From positions 124,001-188,000 of the forward strand of contig NZ_VSJK01000003.1 in NCBI RefSeq assembly GCF_008085915.1: 64,000 nucleotides of DNA. The letters are read 5' to 3'. Shown here one piece after another: positions 1 to 8,346 of the stretch. This DNA comes from Oceaniovalibus sp. ACAM 378 (lineage in GTDB: Bacteria; Pseudomonadota; Alphaproteobacteria; Rhodobacterales; Rhodobacteraceae). Position numbers and translations under genes: made by a program. Positions within the stretch are counted from its first letter, which is position 1. Every line of letters begins with the position of its first letter. The notes below the pieces were generated by a model that made no database searches, was not told where the DNA came from, and saw only the letters and a program-made list of their open reading frames with translations.

Positions 1-367
1 CCCCATACTGCAACGAATAGATGAAACTGCCGATTCCGCCGTACAAAAGGACAACCAGATAGAAGATCAGGCAGAAGATCGTAAAGGCATCGACCAGCGC
101 GCGCCGCCGTGGCGACCAGGCTCCGTACAACAGATCCATCCGCACGTTGCTGCCCAGTTGAATCGCATAGGCCCCGCCGAGGATGTAATAGGCGACCATG
201 GCAAATTGTGCGGACTCCAAAGTCCACAACGCGGGTAGAAAGAATACCTTGCTTACCGAAGACCACAGCAGGATGCCGATCATGACGAATATGCCGTACA
301 TCGTGATCCGTCCGACCCGCCGGTTTACTGCATCGACCACGGTGATAAACCGGCGGGCGGCGGTCAT
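1..367 (-). CDS. TRAP transporter small permease (DctQ family), partial
   Basis: The reverse strand from the ATG at 367 encodes an N-terminal piece of about 122 residues that runs off the window edge. It shows hydrophobic helices (YGIFVMIGILLW; FTIFCLIFYLVVLLY) separated by the segment GGAYAIQLGSNVRMD, which is characteristic of DctQ small membrane subunits of tripartite ATP-independent periplasmic transporters. These sit in the inner membrane with a large DctM permease and a periplasmic DctP receptor and take up carboxylates or related anions using a sodium gradient. The start codon overlaps the stop codon of the upstream N-formylglutamate amidohydrolase gene (ATGA), so the two are probably cotranscribed. 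The DctM and DctP genes would lie outside the window. The substrate cannot be read from this fragment. Confidence 0.8.
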   Translation of the reverse strand, partial: MTAARRFITVVDAVNRRVGRITMYGIFVMIGILLWSSVSKVFFLPALWTLESAQFAMVAYYILGGAYAIQLGSNVRMDLLYGAWSPRRRALVDAFTIFCLIFYLVVLLYGGIGSFIYSLQYG

Positions 368-1146
368 GAGGGTTGTGCCTGCAACCGCTCGAACCGTGAC
401 AGGCCGAAGGTCAACATCCGCTCCAGCGTATCCGCCATATGCGCGACGGTTTCAGGCGTGGTCAGAAGGTCGTTCCTGACCTCGATCATGACGTTCAGCA
501 GGCCGTGGGGCAGGGCGTGTATTTCAAGCGTGTGGAACACACCGTCGCCGGGGCCATAGGGCGCGTTGGGTGCCGTGTTGGGCGGCAGGCCGGGGCAGGA
601 CAGCATGGCGCGCGCCAGCCGGTCGTCACGGTCGGTGAACAGCAGGCCCAGTTCGGTGTCGCGTCGTTGACCGTGAAACACCGGCGTAAAACTGTGGATG
701 GTGACCAGCGCGGGGCGGTTCATCGTGGCCAACTGATCTGCAAGGGCGCTATGAAATGGGTGGTAGATTCCAGCCGTACGCGCGGCGCGGTCGGCCGTGT
801 TCAGCGCGGCGTTACCGGGAATGGCAAAGCGTTCGCTTTGTGTGGGCATTGCACCGGGCGCTTCGGGCGGACGGTTGCAATCGTAAACAAGCCGCGAAAA
901 CCGTGCGGCGACAAGCGGCGCGTTCAGTCGGGCGGACAGGGCACACGCCAGATCGGACGCCCCGGGATCCCAGGCTGCGTGGGACAACTGCGCCTCGGGC
1001 AACAGACCAAGAGTGCGCAATCCAGCCGGAAACCTGTTGGCGGCATGTTCACAGACCAACAGCACCGGGCCTTGGCCGGACGGGCACAGCACTTCGACCG
1101 GCGGGCCGTCAGCGGTGGTCAGCAGGGGGGGGTCTGAATTCGTCAT
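364..1146 (-). CDS. N-formylglutamate amidohydrolase family protein
   Basis: A 260-residue protein of the COG3931 type (predicted N-formylglutamate amidohydrolase, HutG-like), expected to hydrolyse N-formylglutamate or a similar N-acyl amino acid to glutamate and formate in the cytoplasm. Visible family features are the N-terminal VCEHAANRFP, the YDCNRPPEAP segment, TIHSFTPVFHG and the C-terminal IEVRNDLL. The frame is open up to 1266, but the ATG at 1146 (MTNSDPPLL) is preferred because the upstream 40 codons look like non-coding translation. The stop overlaps the TRAP small permease start. That coupling suggests the importer feeds this hydrolase or a related amino-acid degradation route; this is inference. 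Confidence 0.8.
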   Translation of the reverse strand: MTNSDPPLLTTADGPPVEVLCPSGQGPVLLVCEHAANRFPAGLRTLGLLPEAQLSHAAWDPGASDLACALSARLNAPLVAARFSRLVYDCNRPPEAPGAMPTQSERFAIPGNAALNTADRAARTAGIYHPFHSALADQLATMNRPALVTIHSFTPVFHGQRRDTELGLLFTDRDDRLARAMLSCPGLPPNTAPNAPYGPGDGVFHTLEIHALPHGLLNVMIEVRNDLLTTPETVAHMADTLERMLTFGLSRFERLQAQPS

Positions 1147-1817
1147 CCTGTGAGCACTGCATTCCGAAAGGGTTTCCCCTGTCAATGTTTTTTCAGAATT
1201 CGGGCAACTGTGACTTCGAATTGGGGGGCTGCGGTACGACGGCGAAGATGCAATCATTTTCCACAAACGGACAATCCGACGCCAAATGATCGCGTTTTAG
1301 GTTCGATGTCTGCATTTTTTCAACATTTTGCCGGTCAGGGCAAAATCTTTGCGCCTCTCGGCCCTCTGGGTTTCGACATGGAGCATAACGATGTTCGCGG
1401 CGTAAGCCGACGTCGAGGCCAGAAACAATGTGCGCGGGCGGGTGGGCACCGGCGGCTACGCGGCAACGCTGATAATCTGCCCTGCGCCATTTCTGTAATG
1501 CCTCCGGGTGCTTAGCGGCAGACCCCGCAACCCCCGTCGTGGGCCCGCATTTTCACGATTTTCCAAGCCATCCCCCCGGCGTCCCGCCGGTGGCTTCCAC
1601 CCCAATGGATCGGGGTGCTTTCAGAGGCTTAAGCGGCATTTCGCAGACGAAGAAGAATCGTCTTGTGCGGATAAAAGCGGCAGGGATATACATTGGTCTA
1701 TTCGCCGTTGTAAATATCTGCCCGCGTTTTAAGCATCTAACTCGGAACAAGGCTACTGTGGTCGATTGAACGACCACTTTCCGTGGTATCCCTGTGCAGG
1801 CGTCAATTTTGGACACC
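1147..1817. other. Intergenic region with no convincing gene
   Basis: About 670 bases between two divergently read genes. Frames here are short and lack family resemblance or good ribosome binding sites. The right part is AT-richer and should hold the promoter of the exopolysaccharide locus. The only clear structure is the short hairpin listed separately at 1758-1777. Confidence 0.6.
1758..1777. repeat. Perfect 7-bp inverted repeat upstream of the polysaccharide dehydratase gene
   Basis: GTGGTCG at 1758-1764 and CGACCAC at 1771-1777 are exact complements separated by ATTGAA. It lies about 40 bases before the chosen start of the WbpM-like gene. It could be an operator or a leader hairpin; there is no U-tract to make it a terminator. 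Confidence 0.5.
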
Positions 1818-3713
1818 ATGATGAAAAGACTGAATAACTTCCTTATTTCCCTATCGCGCAGCCGAAAGCGGGCCGTCTTGCTTGGGGTCGATCTGGTGAT
1901 GGTCCTGCTGGCCTATCTGTTCACCTTTGCAGTGCAGCATGACCGTCTTGTCGTCGCGGATCTATTTGGCAAGAACGGTCTTGTTCTGTTGATTCTGATG
2001 GCGCTGACGGCGGCGATTTCGTCTTTTCTGAAAATTCCGGACATTCGGCTGAACGCTTATGACGCTTCGGGGATGGGCCGGATCGCAATCCTGTCGACGC
2101 TGGTGGCGGTCTGTTCGGCGGCTTTGCACCAGATCGGAACCGATGGATTGGCCATCGGCAGCTATATTGTGTTCGGCATCGTCTATTTTCTGTTTTCAGC
2201 CGCCAGCCGGGTTGTGCTGCTGGAACTGGTGATGTCGATGTACCGGCGCAAAGGCCCACGCTGCCGGGTGCTGATCTATGGTGCCGGAACCACGGGCAGC
2301 CAGCTTGCGCGCGCCTTGGCCGCCCACAAGACAATCGAGGCGGTGGCCTTTGTCGATGACAATACCGCGCTTCAGGGGCTGTCGATCGCCGGACTTCCGG
2401 TGCGGCGAACGACCGAGATTGCTGAAATTGTTGCCGAAAAGCGTGTGGACCGTGTTTTGCTGGCGATGCCTTCTCTGTCGCATCCAAAGCTGACCCAGAT
2501 CGCACGACGGCTGGAACGCAATGGGCTTGAGGTGCAGGCTCTGCCCAGTTTCGCACAGTTGATCGGCGAAGAGCGCACATTGCTGGAAAAGCTTGTCCCG
2601 ATTCAGCCGGCGCATTTTCTGGGGCGCAAGGCTTTTGATCGCTCGATGGACTTTGCCTGTTCCCATGTGGCGGGCAAGTCCGTGCTGGTCAGCGGCGGCG
2701 GCGGGTCCATCGGGCTGGAGCTGTGCCGGCAGATCATCTCGTGCAAGCCGTCGAAACTGGTGGTGTTTGAAATCAGCGAATACGCGCTGTTCGAAGCCGA
2801 GCGTGCGCTGCGCCCTTTTGCACAAGAGGTGGGTGCTGAAATCGTTCCGGTTCTGGGTTCGGTGACCGAGGCGCGTCTGGTTCGCCGGGTCTTGCAGGAT
2901 CACGCAATCCGCGTGTTGTTTCACGCCGCCGCATACAAGCATGTGCCGATGGTCGAAAATAACCCGCTGGTCGGGCTGGCGAACAACGTTCTGGGCACCT
3001 GGACGCTGGCCCGCGAAGCGCGTGAGGCGGGAGTCGAACGGTTCATCCTGATTTCGTCGGACAAGGCCGTGCGCCCCACCAATGTGATGGGCGCCAGCAA
3101 GCGTCTGGCCGAACTTGTGGTGCAGGATCTTGCAGCAAGATCACCCGGCACAGTCTTTGCCATGGTGCGATTTGGCAATGTTCTGGGCTCGTCCGGATCG
3201 GTGATTCCCCTGTTTCAGGAGCAGATCGACCATGGCGGTCCGGTCACTGTCACCCATCGTGAAGTTACCCGGTTTTTCATGACCATCGAGGAAGCGGTGA
3301 GCCTGGTCCTGATGGCGGGGTCCTTCGCCTCGGGCGGCGAAGTGTTCGTGCTCGACATGGGCAAGTCCCGCCGCATCTGGGACATGGCCCGTCAGGTGAT
3401 CGAAGATGCCGGATATACCGTCCGTGACGATGCGAACCCCGATGGTGATATCGAGATCGAAGAAATCGGCCTGCGTCCGGGCGAAAAGCTGCACGAAGAA
3501 CTGCTGATCGGCGAAGGTCATGTGACCACGCCCCATGAAAAGATATTTTCCGCCCGCGAGGCACGATTGTCGGAAATCGAGGTCGCATCGGCCATCCGTG
3601 CCCTGCGCGAGGCGCTTGCAACGGGCAATGACAAGGCCGCGCTGGCCGTCGCCGAACGCTGGGTCGAGGGATATCGCCCGTCACAGCCCTTGGTCGCATC
3701 GGTAAAATCCTGA
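1818..3713 (+). CDS. WbpM/FlaA1-like nucleoside-diphosphate sugar 4,6-dehydratase
   Basis: A 631-residue membrane-anchored enzyme of the CapD/EpsC/WbpM family, which converts UDP-GlcNAc-type sugars into 4-keto-6-deoxy precursors for surface polysaccharide. The first 130 residues hold about four hydrophobic helices. A Rossmann domain of the CoA-binding type follows (LIYGAGTTGSQLARAL). The catalytic SDR domain begins at VLVSGGGGSIGLELC and contains HAAAYKHVPMVE, SSDKAVRPTNVMGASKR and LRPGEKLHEEL. As in WbpM, Met replaces the usual catalytic Tyr (VMGASK). The start is one of two adjacent ATGs at 1818 or 1821; the Shine-Dalgarno is poor and a GTG at 1794 is possible. It is the first gene of an exopolysaccharide locus continuing with YjbH and YjbF. 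Confidence 0.85.
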   Translation: MMKRLNNFLISLSRSRKRAVLLGVDLVMVLLAYLFTFAVQHDRLVVADLFGKNGLVLLILMALTAAISSFLKIPDIRLNAYDASGMGRIAILSTLVAVCSAALHQIGTDGLAIGSYIVFGIVYFLFSAASRVVLLELVMSMYRRKGPRCRVLIYGAGTTGSQLARALAAHKTIEAVAFVDDNTALQGLSIAGLPVRRTTEIAEIVAEKRVDRVLLAMPSLSHPKLTQIARRLERNGLEVQALPSFAQLIGEERTLLEKLVPIQPAHFLGRKAFDRSMDFACSHVAGKSVLVSGGGGSIGLELCRQIISCKPSKLVVFEISEYALFEAERALRPFAQEVGAEIVPVLGSVTEARLVRRVLQDHAIRVLFHAAAYKHVPMVENNPLVGLANNVLGTWTLAREAREAGVERFILISSDKAVRPTNVMGASKRLAELVVQDLAARSPGTVFAMVRFGNVLGSSGSVIPLFQEQIDHGGPVTVTHREVTRFFMTIEEAVSLVLMAGSFASGGEVFVLDMGKSRRIWDMARQVIEDAGYTVRDDANPDGDIEIEEIGLRPGEKLHEELLIGEGHVTTPHEKIFSAREARLSEIEVASAIRALREALATGNDKAALAVAERWVEGYRPSQPLVASVKS

Positions 3714-3866
3714 GCACCAAGCTTTTGCGCCGTTGGTTTTTGGGTCACAGGCGCCAACAGGTTTACGGCAGTCCCATGAACGAATTGTAATTTTAACGCG
3801 GTTGCCCTTAGGGTGGCGTCTATTGACAGGCACCCGGATGGATGTCGGATTTGTGGGATTATCGCA

Positions 3867-6044
3867 GTGAACGAACTGGCAGGAACGACACGCTGGCTGC
3901 TCGGGGCTGCAGTGGCGACCTTTGGTGTTGTTGTCACAGGCGATCCCGTTGAATCGCAGGATTCACTGTACCGCGAGATCGCGAACCGGCCGAACCTGAA
4001 CTTCTATGGCGTGACCGGCGTAATCGACATGCCCTCCGCCCTGAGCCAGCCGGATGCCCAGATTTCGGTCACCGCATCGCATTTCGGCGGTATCACCCGG
4101 TCAACCCTGACGTTTCAGGTTTTGCCCCGGGTCGAAGGCAGCTTTCGTTATACCAAGTTCGCCGGACTGAACTATGCCGGGTTTCCAGACTATTACGACC
4201 GGTCGTTCGACATCTCGCTTCGGGTGTTTGACGAAACGCCATGGCTGCCAGCAGTAAAGATCGGGTTGCAGGATTTCGTCGGAACCGGGCTGTTCTCGGG
4301 CGAGTATATCGTGGCAACCAAGACGTTTGGCGACCGGGTCACCCTGTCTGGTGGTCTGGGTTGGGGGCGGCTTGGATCATATAAGGACATCGGAGCGCCA
4401 TTTGGCGAGCGCCCGGGTACGGTCTTTGATACCGGCGGAAAGTTCAACTTTGACCAGTGGTTTCGTGGCCCCGCCGCGCCGTTTGCCGGGATCACTTGGC
4501 GCGCGACGGACAAGCTGACCTTGTTGGCCGAATATTCATCCGATGTCTATGCTGCGGAAACCGGGCGCACCGGCGGAATCAACGTCGCAACGTCGCGCAT
4601 TGTCGAGCACAAGTCGCCGCTGAACTTCGGTCTGAACTACAAGTTCAACGACACTGTCAATCTCGGCGCCTATTACCTGTATGGGTCGGCGGTTGGTCTG
4701 AACGTCAACGTGTCGCTGAATCCCTATAAGCCGCCGATCAAGGGCAGCCGTGGCACGGCCCCTGTGCCGGTCGTCGCCCGCCCCGCCCGCAGTCAGAGCG
4801 CCGAGGCCTGGAGCGATGAATGGGCATTGGCCCCCGGCATCAACGCCAACCTGTTGCGTCGTCTCAGTGAGCGTCTGGAACCACAGGGGATCATTGTCGA
4901 ATCCCTGTCGGCCACCGCTGGCACGGTGGATGTGCGGGTGCGCAACGGGCGCTACGACAATTCGGCCCAATTTATCGGTCGCGTCGTGCGCGGCCTGACC
5001 GGGGTCATGCCCAATTCGGTCGAAAATTTCCGGGTCGTGCCCGTGGTAAACGGTGTCGCGGTTTCGGCGGTGACGATCCGGCGGTCCGATGTCGAAGCAT
5101 TGGAACATGCGCCCAACGGCACCGCGCAGGCACAGGCGCTGACCGACTATTCCCCGGCCGGGCCGCGCCCCGCAGAATCGGCGCTGAACACCGAATATTT
5201 CCCGCGATTCAGCTGGAATCTCGGTCCCTATCTGCGCCAAAGCTATTTCGATCCGCGCAACCCTTTCCGGTTCGAGGCGGGCGCACGTCTGAGCGCGTCT
5301 GTAGAGCCGACACCGGGCCTGATCTTTTCGGGATCGGTCACGAAAAAGGCGTTCGGCAATATCGACGATCCCACGCGGCTTCCGAAATCGAACCTTCCCG
5401 GCGTGCGTACCGATCAATATTACTATGACCGGCAGGGCGATCCGGCTCTCGAACATCTGACCGCCACCTATTATTTCCAGCCGGGTGAAAACCTGTATGG
5501 CCGGGTATCGGGCGGTTATCTTGAGAGGATGTTCGGGGGGGTGTCGGGTGAACTCCTGTGGCGTCCGGTTAACAGCCGCTTGGCCGTCGGGGCCGAGTTG
5601 AACTATGTAAAGCAGCGGGAATATGACCTGCAGTTCGGGTTCCGCGACTACAGCGTGGCGACGGGACATGTGTCGGCTTACTATCAGTTTGAAAACGGAT
5701 TTCATGCGCAACTGGACGTCGGGCGCTATCTGGCGGGCGATGTTGGCGCGACACTGTTTCTTGATCGTGAGTTCCGCAATGGCTGGCGGGTCGGGGCGTT
5801 CACCACATTGACCAGCGCATCGGCCGAGGAATTCGGTGAAGGCTCTTTTGACAAGGGAATCCGGTTCTCGATCCCGGTGTCATGGTTCCTTGGCACGCCC
5901 AACACCAATCGTCTGGGCACCACGCTCCGCCCGGTGACACGCGACGGCGGCGCCAAGCTGGATGTCGGTGGACGACTCTATGAACGGGTGCGCCAATATC
6001 AGAGGCCGACGATGGACGACAGCTTTGGGCGGTTCTGGCAATGA
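3867..6044 (+). CDS. yjbH: YjbH/GfcD-type exopolysaccharide outer-membrane protein
   Basis: A 725-residue secreted protein. A GTG start at 3867 gives an N-terminal signal sequence (hydrophobic stretch LLGAAVATFGVVV). The mature part opens with NLNFYGVTGVIDMPSA and alternates short amphipathic strands typical of the YjbH beta-barrel family, which works with YjbF/GfcB and the Wza channel in group-4-capsule-like polysaccharide secretion. A middle segment around residues 300-420 looks like a soluble insert. The gene overlaps the following lipoprotein gene by ATGA, supporting coexpression. The frame stays open to a GTG at 3813, but that extension would precede the signal peptide. Its molecular mechanism is poorly understood in general. 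Confidence 0.8.
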   Translation: MNELAGTTRWLLGAAVATFGVVVTGDPVESQDSLYREIANRPNLNFYGVTGVIDMPSALSQPDAQISVTASHFGGITRSTLTFQVLPRVEGSFRYTKFAGLNYAGFPDYYDRSFDISLRVFDETPWLPAVKIGLQDFVGTGLFSGEYIVATKTFGDRVTLSGGLGWGRLGSYKDIGAPFGERPGTVFDTGGKFNFDQWFRGPAAPFAGITWRATDKLTLLAEYSSDVYAAETGRTGGINVATSRIVEHKSPLNFGLNYKFNDTVNLGAYYLYGSAVGLNVNVSLNPYKPPIKGSRGTAPVPVVARPARSQSAEAWSDEWALAPGINANLLRRLSERLEPQGIIVESLSATAGTVDVRVRNGRYDNSAQFIGRVVRGLTGVMPNSVENFRVVPVVNGVAVSAVTIRRSDVEALEHAPNGTAQAQALTDYSPAGPRPAESALNTEYFPRFSWNLGPYLRQSYFDPRNPFRFEAGARLSASVEPTPGLIFSGSVTKKAFGNIDDPTRLPKSNLPGVRTDQYYYDRQGDPALEHLTATYYFQPGENLYGRVSGGYLERMFGGVSGELLWRPVNSRLAVGAELNYVKQREYDLQFGFRDYSVATGHVSAYYQFENGFHAQLDVGRYLAGDVGATLFLDREFRNGWRVGAFTTLTSASAEEFGEGSFDKGIRFSIPVSWFLGTPNTNRLGTTLRPVTRDGGAKLDVGGRLYERVRQYQRPTMDDSFGRFWQ

Positions 6045-6775
6045 GCATGAAAGTGATGGCAGTTTCGGTGCTGGGGCTTCTTGGACTGGCAGCTTGCAGC
6101 AGCAATTCGTCGTCCAACGGGTTTGCGGCGCTGGGCAATGCGGCGGTGTCAACCCTGAGCGATACGGTAACCCGAAGCAATGTTCTGGGTGCCGAGGCGA
6201 TCAGTTCGACCGATGCGCAGTTGCGCGCCTATCCTCGTCCGTTGCTGAAGGTGACGCAGCTAAAAATCGGGTTGGATGCGGCGCTGACGTTGACGTCGGA
6301 AAAGGGCGCGGCTGTCACCTGGACCTCTGCCGACAACAAGTCTTTGACCGTTTTCAACGGTTTACTGATCCAGACCCGGGGTTTGGGCAACGATCTGATG
6401 TCCGCCAAAGTGCCCAGCGTCAACAGTGGCAAGGGCGAAGTCCTGCGCGAGCATTACTATCAGCAAGGCAATGAACGGATTGGGTTACAGCGGTTCTTTT
6501 GTGAGCTGGCGACCTTGGGAACCGAACAGACGACGGTTGTCGGTGTCGGGTTCTCTGCCCGGGTGATCACCGAAACCTGCGCCAATGACGACTACAGCTT
6601 TGAAAATCGGTATTGGTTCGCGCCTGACGCCGGATTGCTGAAATCGGTTCAGTGGGGCGGCCCTGAAATCGGCTCGCTGATGATTGAATATGTTCCACGT
6701 ACAGGCGGAACAAGTGCGCGTGTCGCATCTTCGGCCCGCCCCGAGGCACAGCCGCAGGTGTTCATTTTGGAATGA
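6041..6775 (+). CDS. yjbF: YjbF/GfcB family lipoprotein
   Basis: A 244-residue lipoprotein with signal peptide MSMKVMAVSVLGLLGL and lipobox LAAC, the Cys becoming the lipidated N-terminus. The body (RPLLKVTQLKIG; AAVTWTSADNKS; LQRFFCELATLG; ITETCANDD; YWFAPDAG) matches the YjbF group of lipoproteins encoded next to YjbH in exopolysaccharide loci. Two Cys residues in the second half could form a disulphide. It overlaps the YjbH gene by four bases and ends just before the convergent sugar transferase gene, whose last codons overlap its own. It probably sits on the inner face of the outer membrane and helps export or modify the polymer. Confidence 0.8.
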   Translation: MSMKVMAVSVLGLLGLAACSSNSSSNGFAALGNAAVSTLSDTVTRSNVLGAEAISSTDAQLRAYPRPLLKVTQLKIGLDAALTLTSEKGAAVTWTSADNKSLTVFNGLLIQTRGLGNDLMSAKVPSVNSGKGEVLREHYYQQGNERIGLQRFFCELATLGTEQTTVVGVGFSARVITETCANDDYSFENRYWFAPDAGLLKSVQWGGPEIGSLMIEYVPRTGGTSARVASSARPEAQPQVFILE

Positions 6776-7373
6776 CCTTGCCAAAGGTCTGACCGATCAG
6801 TTTCAGATCGTAACAGACCGACTGGTTTCTCTGATAGATCAGATCGATTTCGGCCTTTCGCGGTACACAGCGGCGGGCATAGACGGCATCGGTCTGGGCC
6901 GCATCACCGCAAGGGGCCAGCAGGCTTTCCTCATGCCGGTGAAAGCGCAAAGTCGCGAGACCTGTCACCCCGGGGCGCGATTTCAACACCTCTGCATAAA
7001 GCTCGGGAAAGCGTTCGACATAGTCGCGCAGGGGTGGGCGCGGTCCAACAAAACTGATGTCGCCCCGCAGGATGTTCCACAATTGCGGCAGTTCGTCAGC
7101 GCGGGTCTTGCGCAGGAACCGCCCGAAACGGCTGATCCGCGCGGATTTGTCACCGCCCGACACGCCGGTTTCGGGGCCACGGTTCACCGTCATCGTGCGC
7201 AGTTTCCACAGGGTAAATGCCTTGTCGGGTGTTTTCATCCGCTCCGAAGTATAGAACAGCGGACGCCCGTCCAGCACCAACATGACTGCCAGTACAAGCA
7301 GCAGGATCGGCCCCAGCCACAGGATCATCAGCAAAACCAGAATCAGGTCGAACGCGCGTTTTTGCGGTGTCAT
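6762..7373 (-). CDS. Undecaprenyl-phosphate sugar phosphotransferase (bacterial sugar transferase family)
   Basis: A 203-residue initiating glycosyltransferase of the WcaJ/PglC-like family. It moves a sugar-1-phosphate from a nucleotide sugar to undecaprenyl phosphate to start a polysaccharide repeat unit. The single N-terminal membrane segment (LILVLLMILWLGPILLLV) is followed by FTLWKLRTM, the catalytic region KTRADELPQLWNIL, FVGPRPPL and the SRPGVTGLA motif, in the usual order. The start at 7373 overlaps the stop of the upstream epimerase gene (ATGA). A longer open frame to 7619 is upstream shadow. It is convergent with yjbF and the two coding regions overlap by 14 bases. It lacks the long multi-helix N-terminal half of WcaJ, so it is the minimal PglC-like form. 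Confidence 0.88.
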   Translation of the reverse strand: MTPQKRAFDLILVLLMILWLGPILLLVLAVMLVLDGRPLFYTSERMKTPDKAFTLWKLRTMTVNRGPETGVSGGDKSARISRFGRFLRKTRADELPQLWNILRGDISFVGPRPPLRDYVERFPELYAEVLKSRPGVTGLATLRFHRHEESLLAPCGDAAQTDAVYARRCVPRKAEIDLIYQRNQSVCYDLKLIGQTFGKVIPK

Positions 7374-8227
7374 GTCGGGGCCTCGGTCCCGGACAGATCG
7401 GCCACCATACGCGCGGCAGACCCTGAGTCGGGGTGCAGGTGGCAAAGCGCGGCGAGACGCGCAGTGTCCAAGTGAACGCATTGGATCGCATTCGCGGGCG
7501 CTTGTGTCCAGATCCACCGGCGGTTTAGCGCCGTCAGGATATCGGCCATCGCCGTCGGCTGCGGCGCGGCAACATTCAGCAAAAAGGGCAGCCGTGCCGC
7601 TTCGTTTGCGAGATAACACAGCCGGTGCAGCACGCGCGCCAGATCCCGGGGCGAAATATAGCTGCGACTGGGGCCAAGCCCATCGGCGAACTGGTGCAGC
7701 GGCAGGGCGGGCAGATCGCGCTTTTGTGCGCTGTCGAAAGGTTCACCTGCGCCGGCCACATTGGCCAGCCGCAGGATCGTGACGCCCGGATCCCCGACGC
7801 GTATATCGGCCCGCACCGCTTGTTCCATCGCCAGTTTCGCGCGGCCATAGGGGGCGCCGGGTGCAGGCAGTTCAACCTCGGGCACAGTGTCCGGGCCCGG
7901 ATCCCCATAGACGGCCGAAGAGGAACACAGGAACAGGTGTTTCAGCCGCCATCGGCGTGCCGCAGACAGCGCCGCCAGTGCCAGAGTGGTGTTGGTATCA
8001 AGTGGGCCATCGCCGCGCGGCGTCGCCCCGGCAAAGCAAACGGCAACCGAGTGCCCGACCTCAAGGGATGGTGGCGGCGCTGTCATGTCCCACAGAATAT
8101 CGCAATCGCGCCCCGGTCTCCGCGCCACCCTAAGCGGAAAATCGCCACCTGTGTCGAAATTTGGCCACCTTTTGGCAACCAATCGGGCAACACGGGCACC
8201 AGAGCCCAGAAAAACCGGTGAATTCAT
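7370..8227 (-). CDS. NAD-dependent epimerase/dehydratase family protein
   Basis: A 285-residue protein beginning MNSPVFLGSGARVARLVAKRW, an abbreviated Rossmann start. It has the extended-SDR catalytic elements CSSSAVYGDP, followed by YGRAKLAMEQ (Tyr-x-x-x-Lys) and ILRLANVAG. This fits a nucleotide-sugar epimerase, reductase or dehydratase, slightly short for the family and with a degenerate nucleotide-binding loop (GSGARVARL instead of GGxGxxG). It is coupled to the sugar transferase, so it probably makes or modifies the first sugar. The substrate is unknown. Confidence 0.75.
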   Translation of the reverse strand: MNSPVFLGSGARVARLVAKRWPNFDTGGDFPLRVARRPGRDCDILWDMTAPPPSLEVGHSVAVCFAGATPRGDGPLDTNTTLALAALSAARRWRLKHLFLCSSSAVYGDPGPDTVPEVELPAPGAPYGRAKLAMEQAVRADIRVGDPGVTILRLANVAGAGEPFDSAQKRDLPALPLHQFADGLGPSRSYISPRDLARVLHRLCYLANEAARLPFLLNVAAPQPTAMADILTALNRRWIWTQAPANAIQCVHLDTARLAALCHLHPDSGSAARMVADLSGTEAPT

Positions 8228-8346
8228 GCGACAGTTCTTGTCCGAAACGTCTGTATTGCTGTAACCGATGGCTAAGTCGGGCCCGCGTTGGGATCTGTTT
8301 AACAAGGCGGTGTCGGCAGCGCCACATCGAACGTCCAGGAGGAATC

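Noticed and set aside
439-1137. Long forward frame opposite the N-formylglutamate amidohydrolase gene.
   Set aside because: It is the complement of a clear enzyme gene, shows no family resemblance and has Arg/Gly-rich shadow composition.
1806-1818. The 13-base word ATTTTGGACACCA occurs both before the WbpM-like gene (1806-1818) and in the divergent region before the GT-C-like gene (45657-45669).
   Set aside because: In 64 kb, tens of chance 13-base matches between positions are expected, and the two sites have no shared flanks. It is not evidence of common regulation without further copies.
4536-5711. A 391-codon reverse frame inside the YjbH gene.
   Set aside because: High-GC antisense shadow; the forward frame has signal peptide, coupling to yjbF and family-like sequence, while the reverse frame has none.
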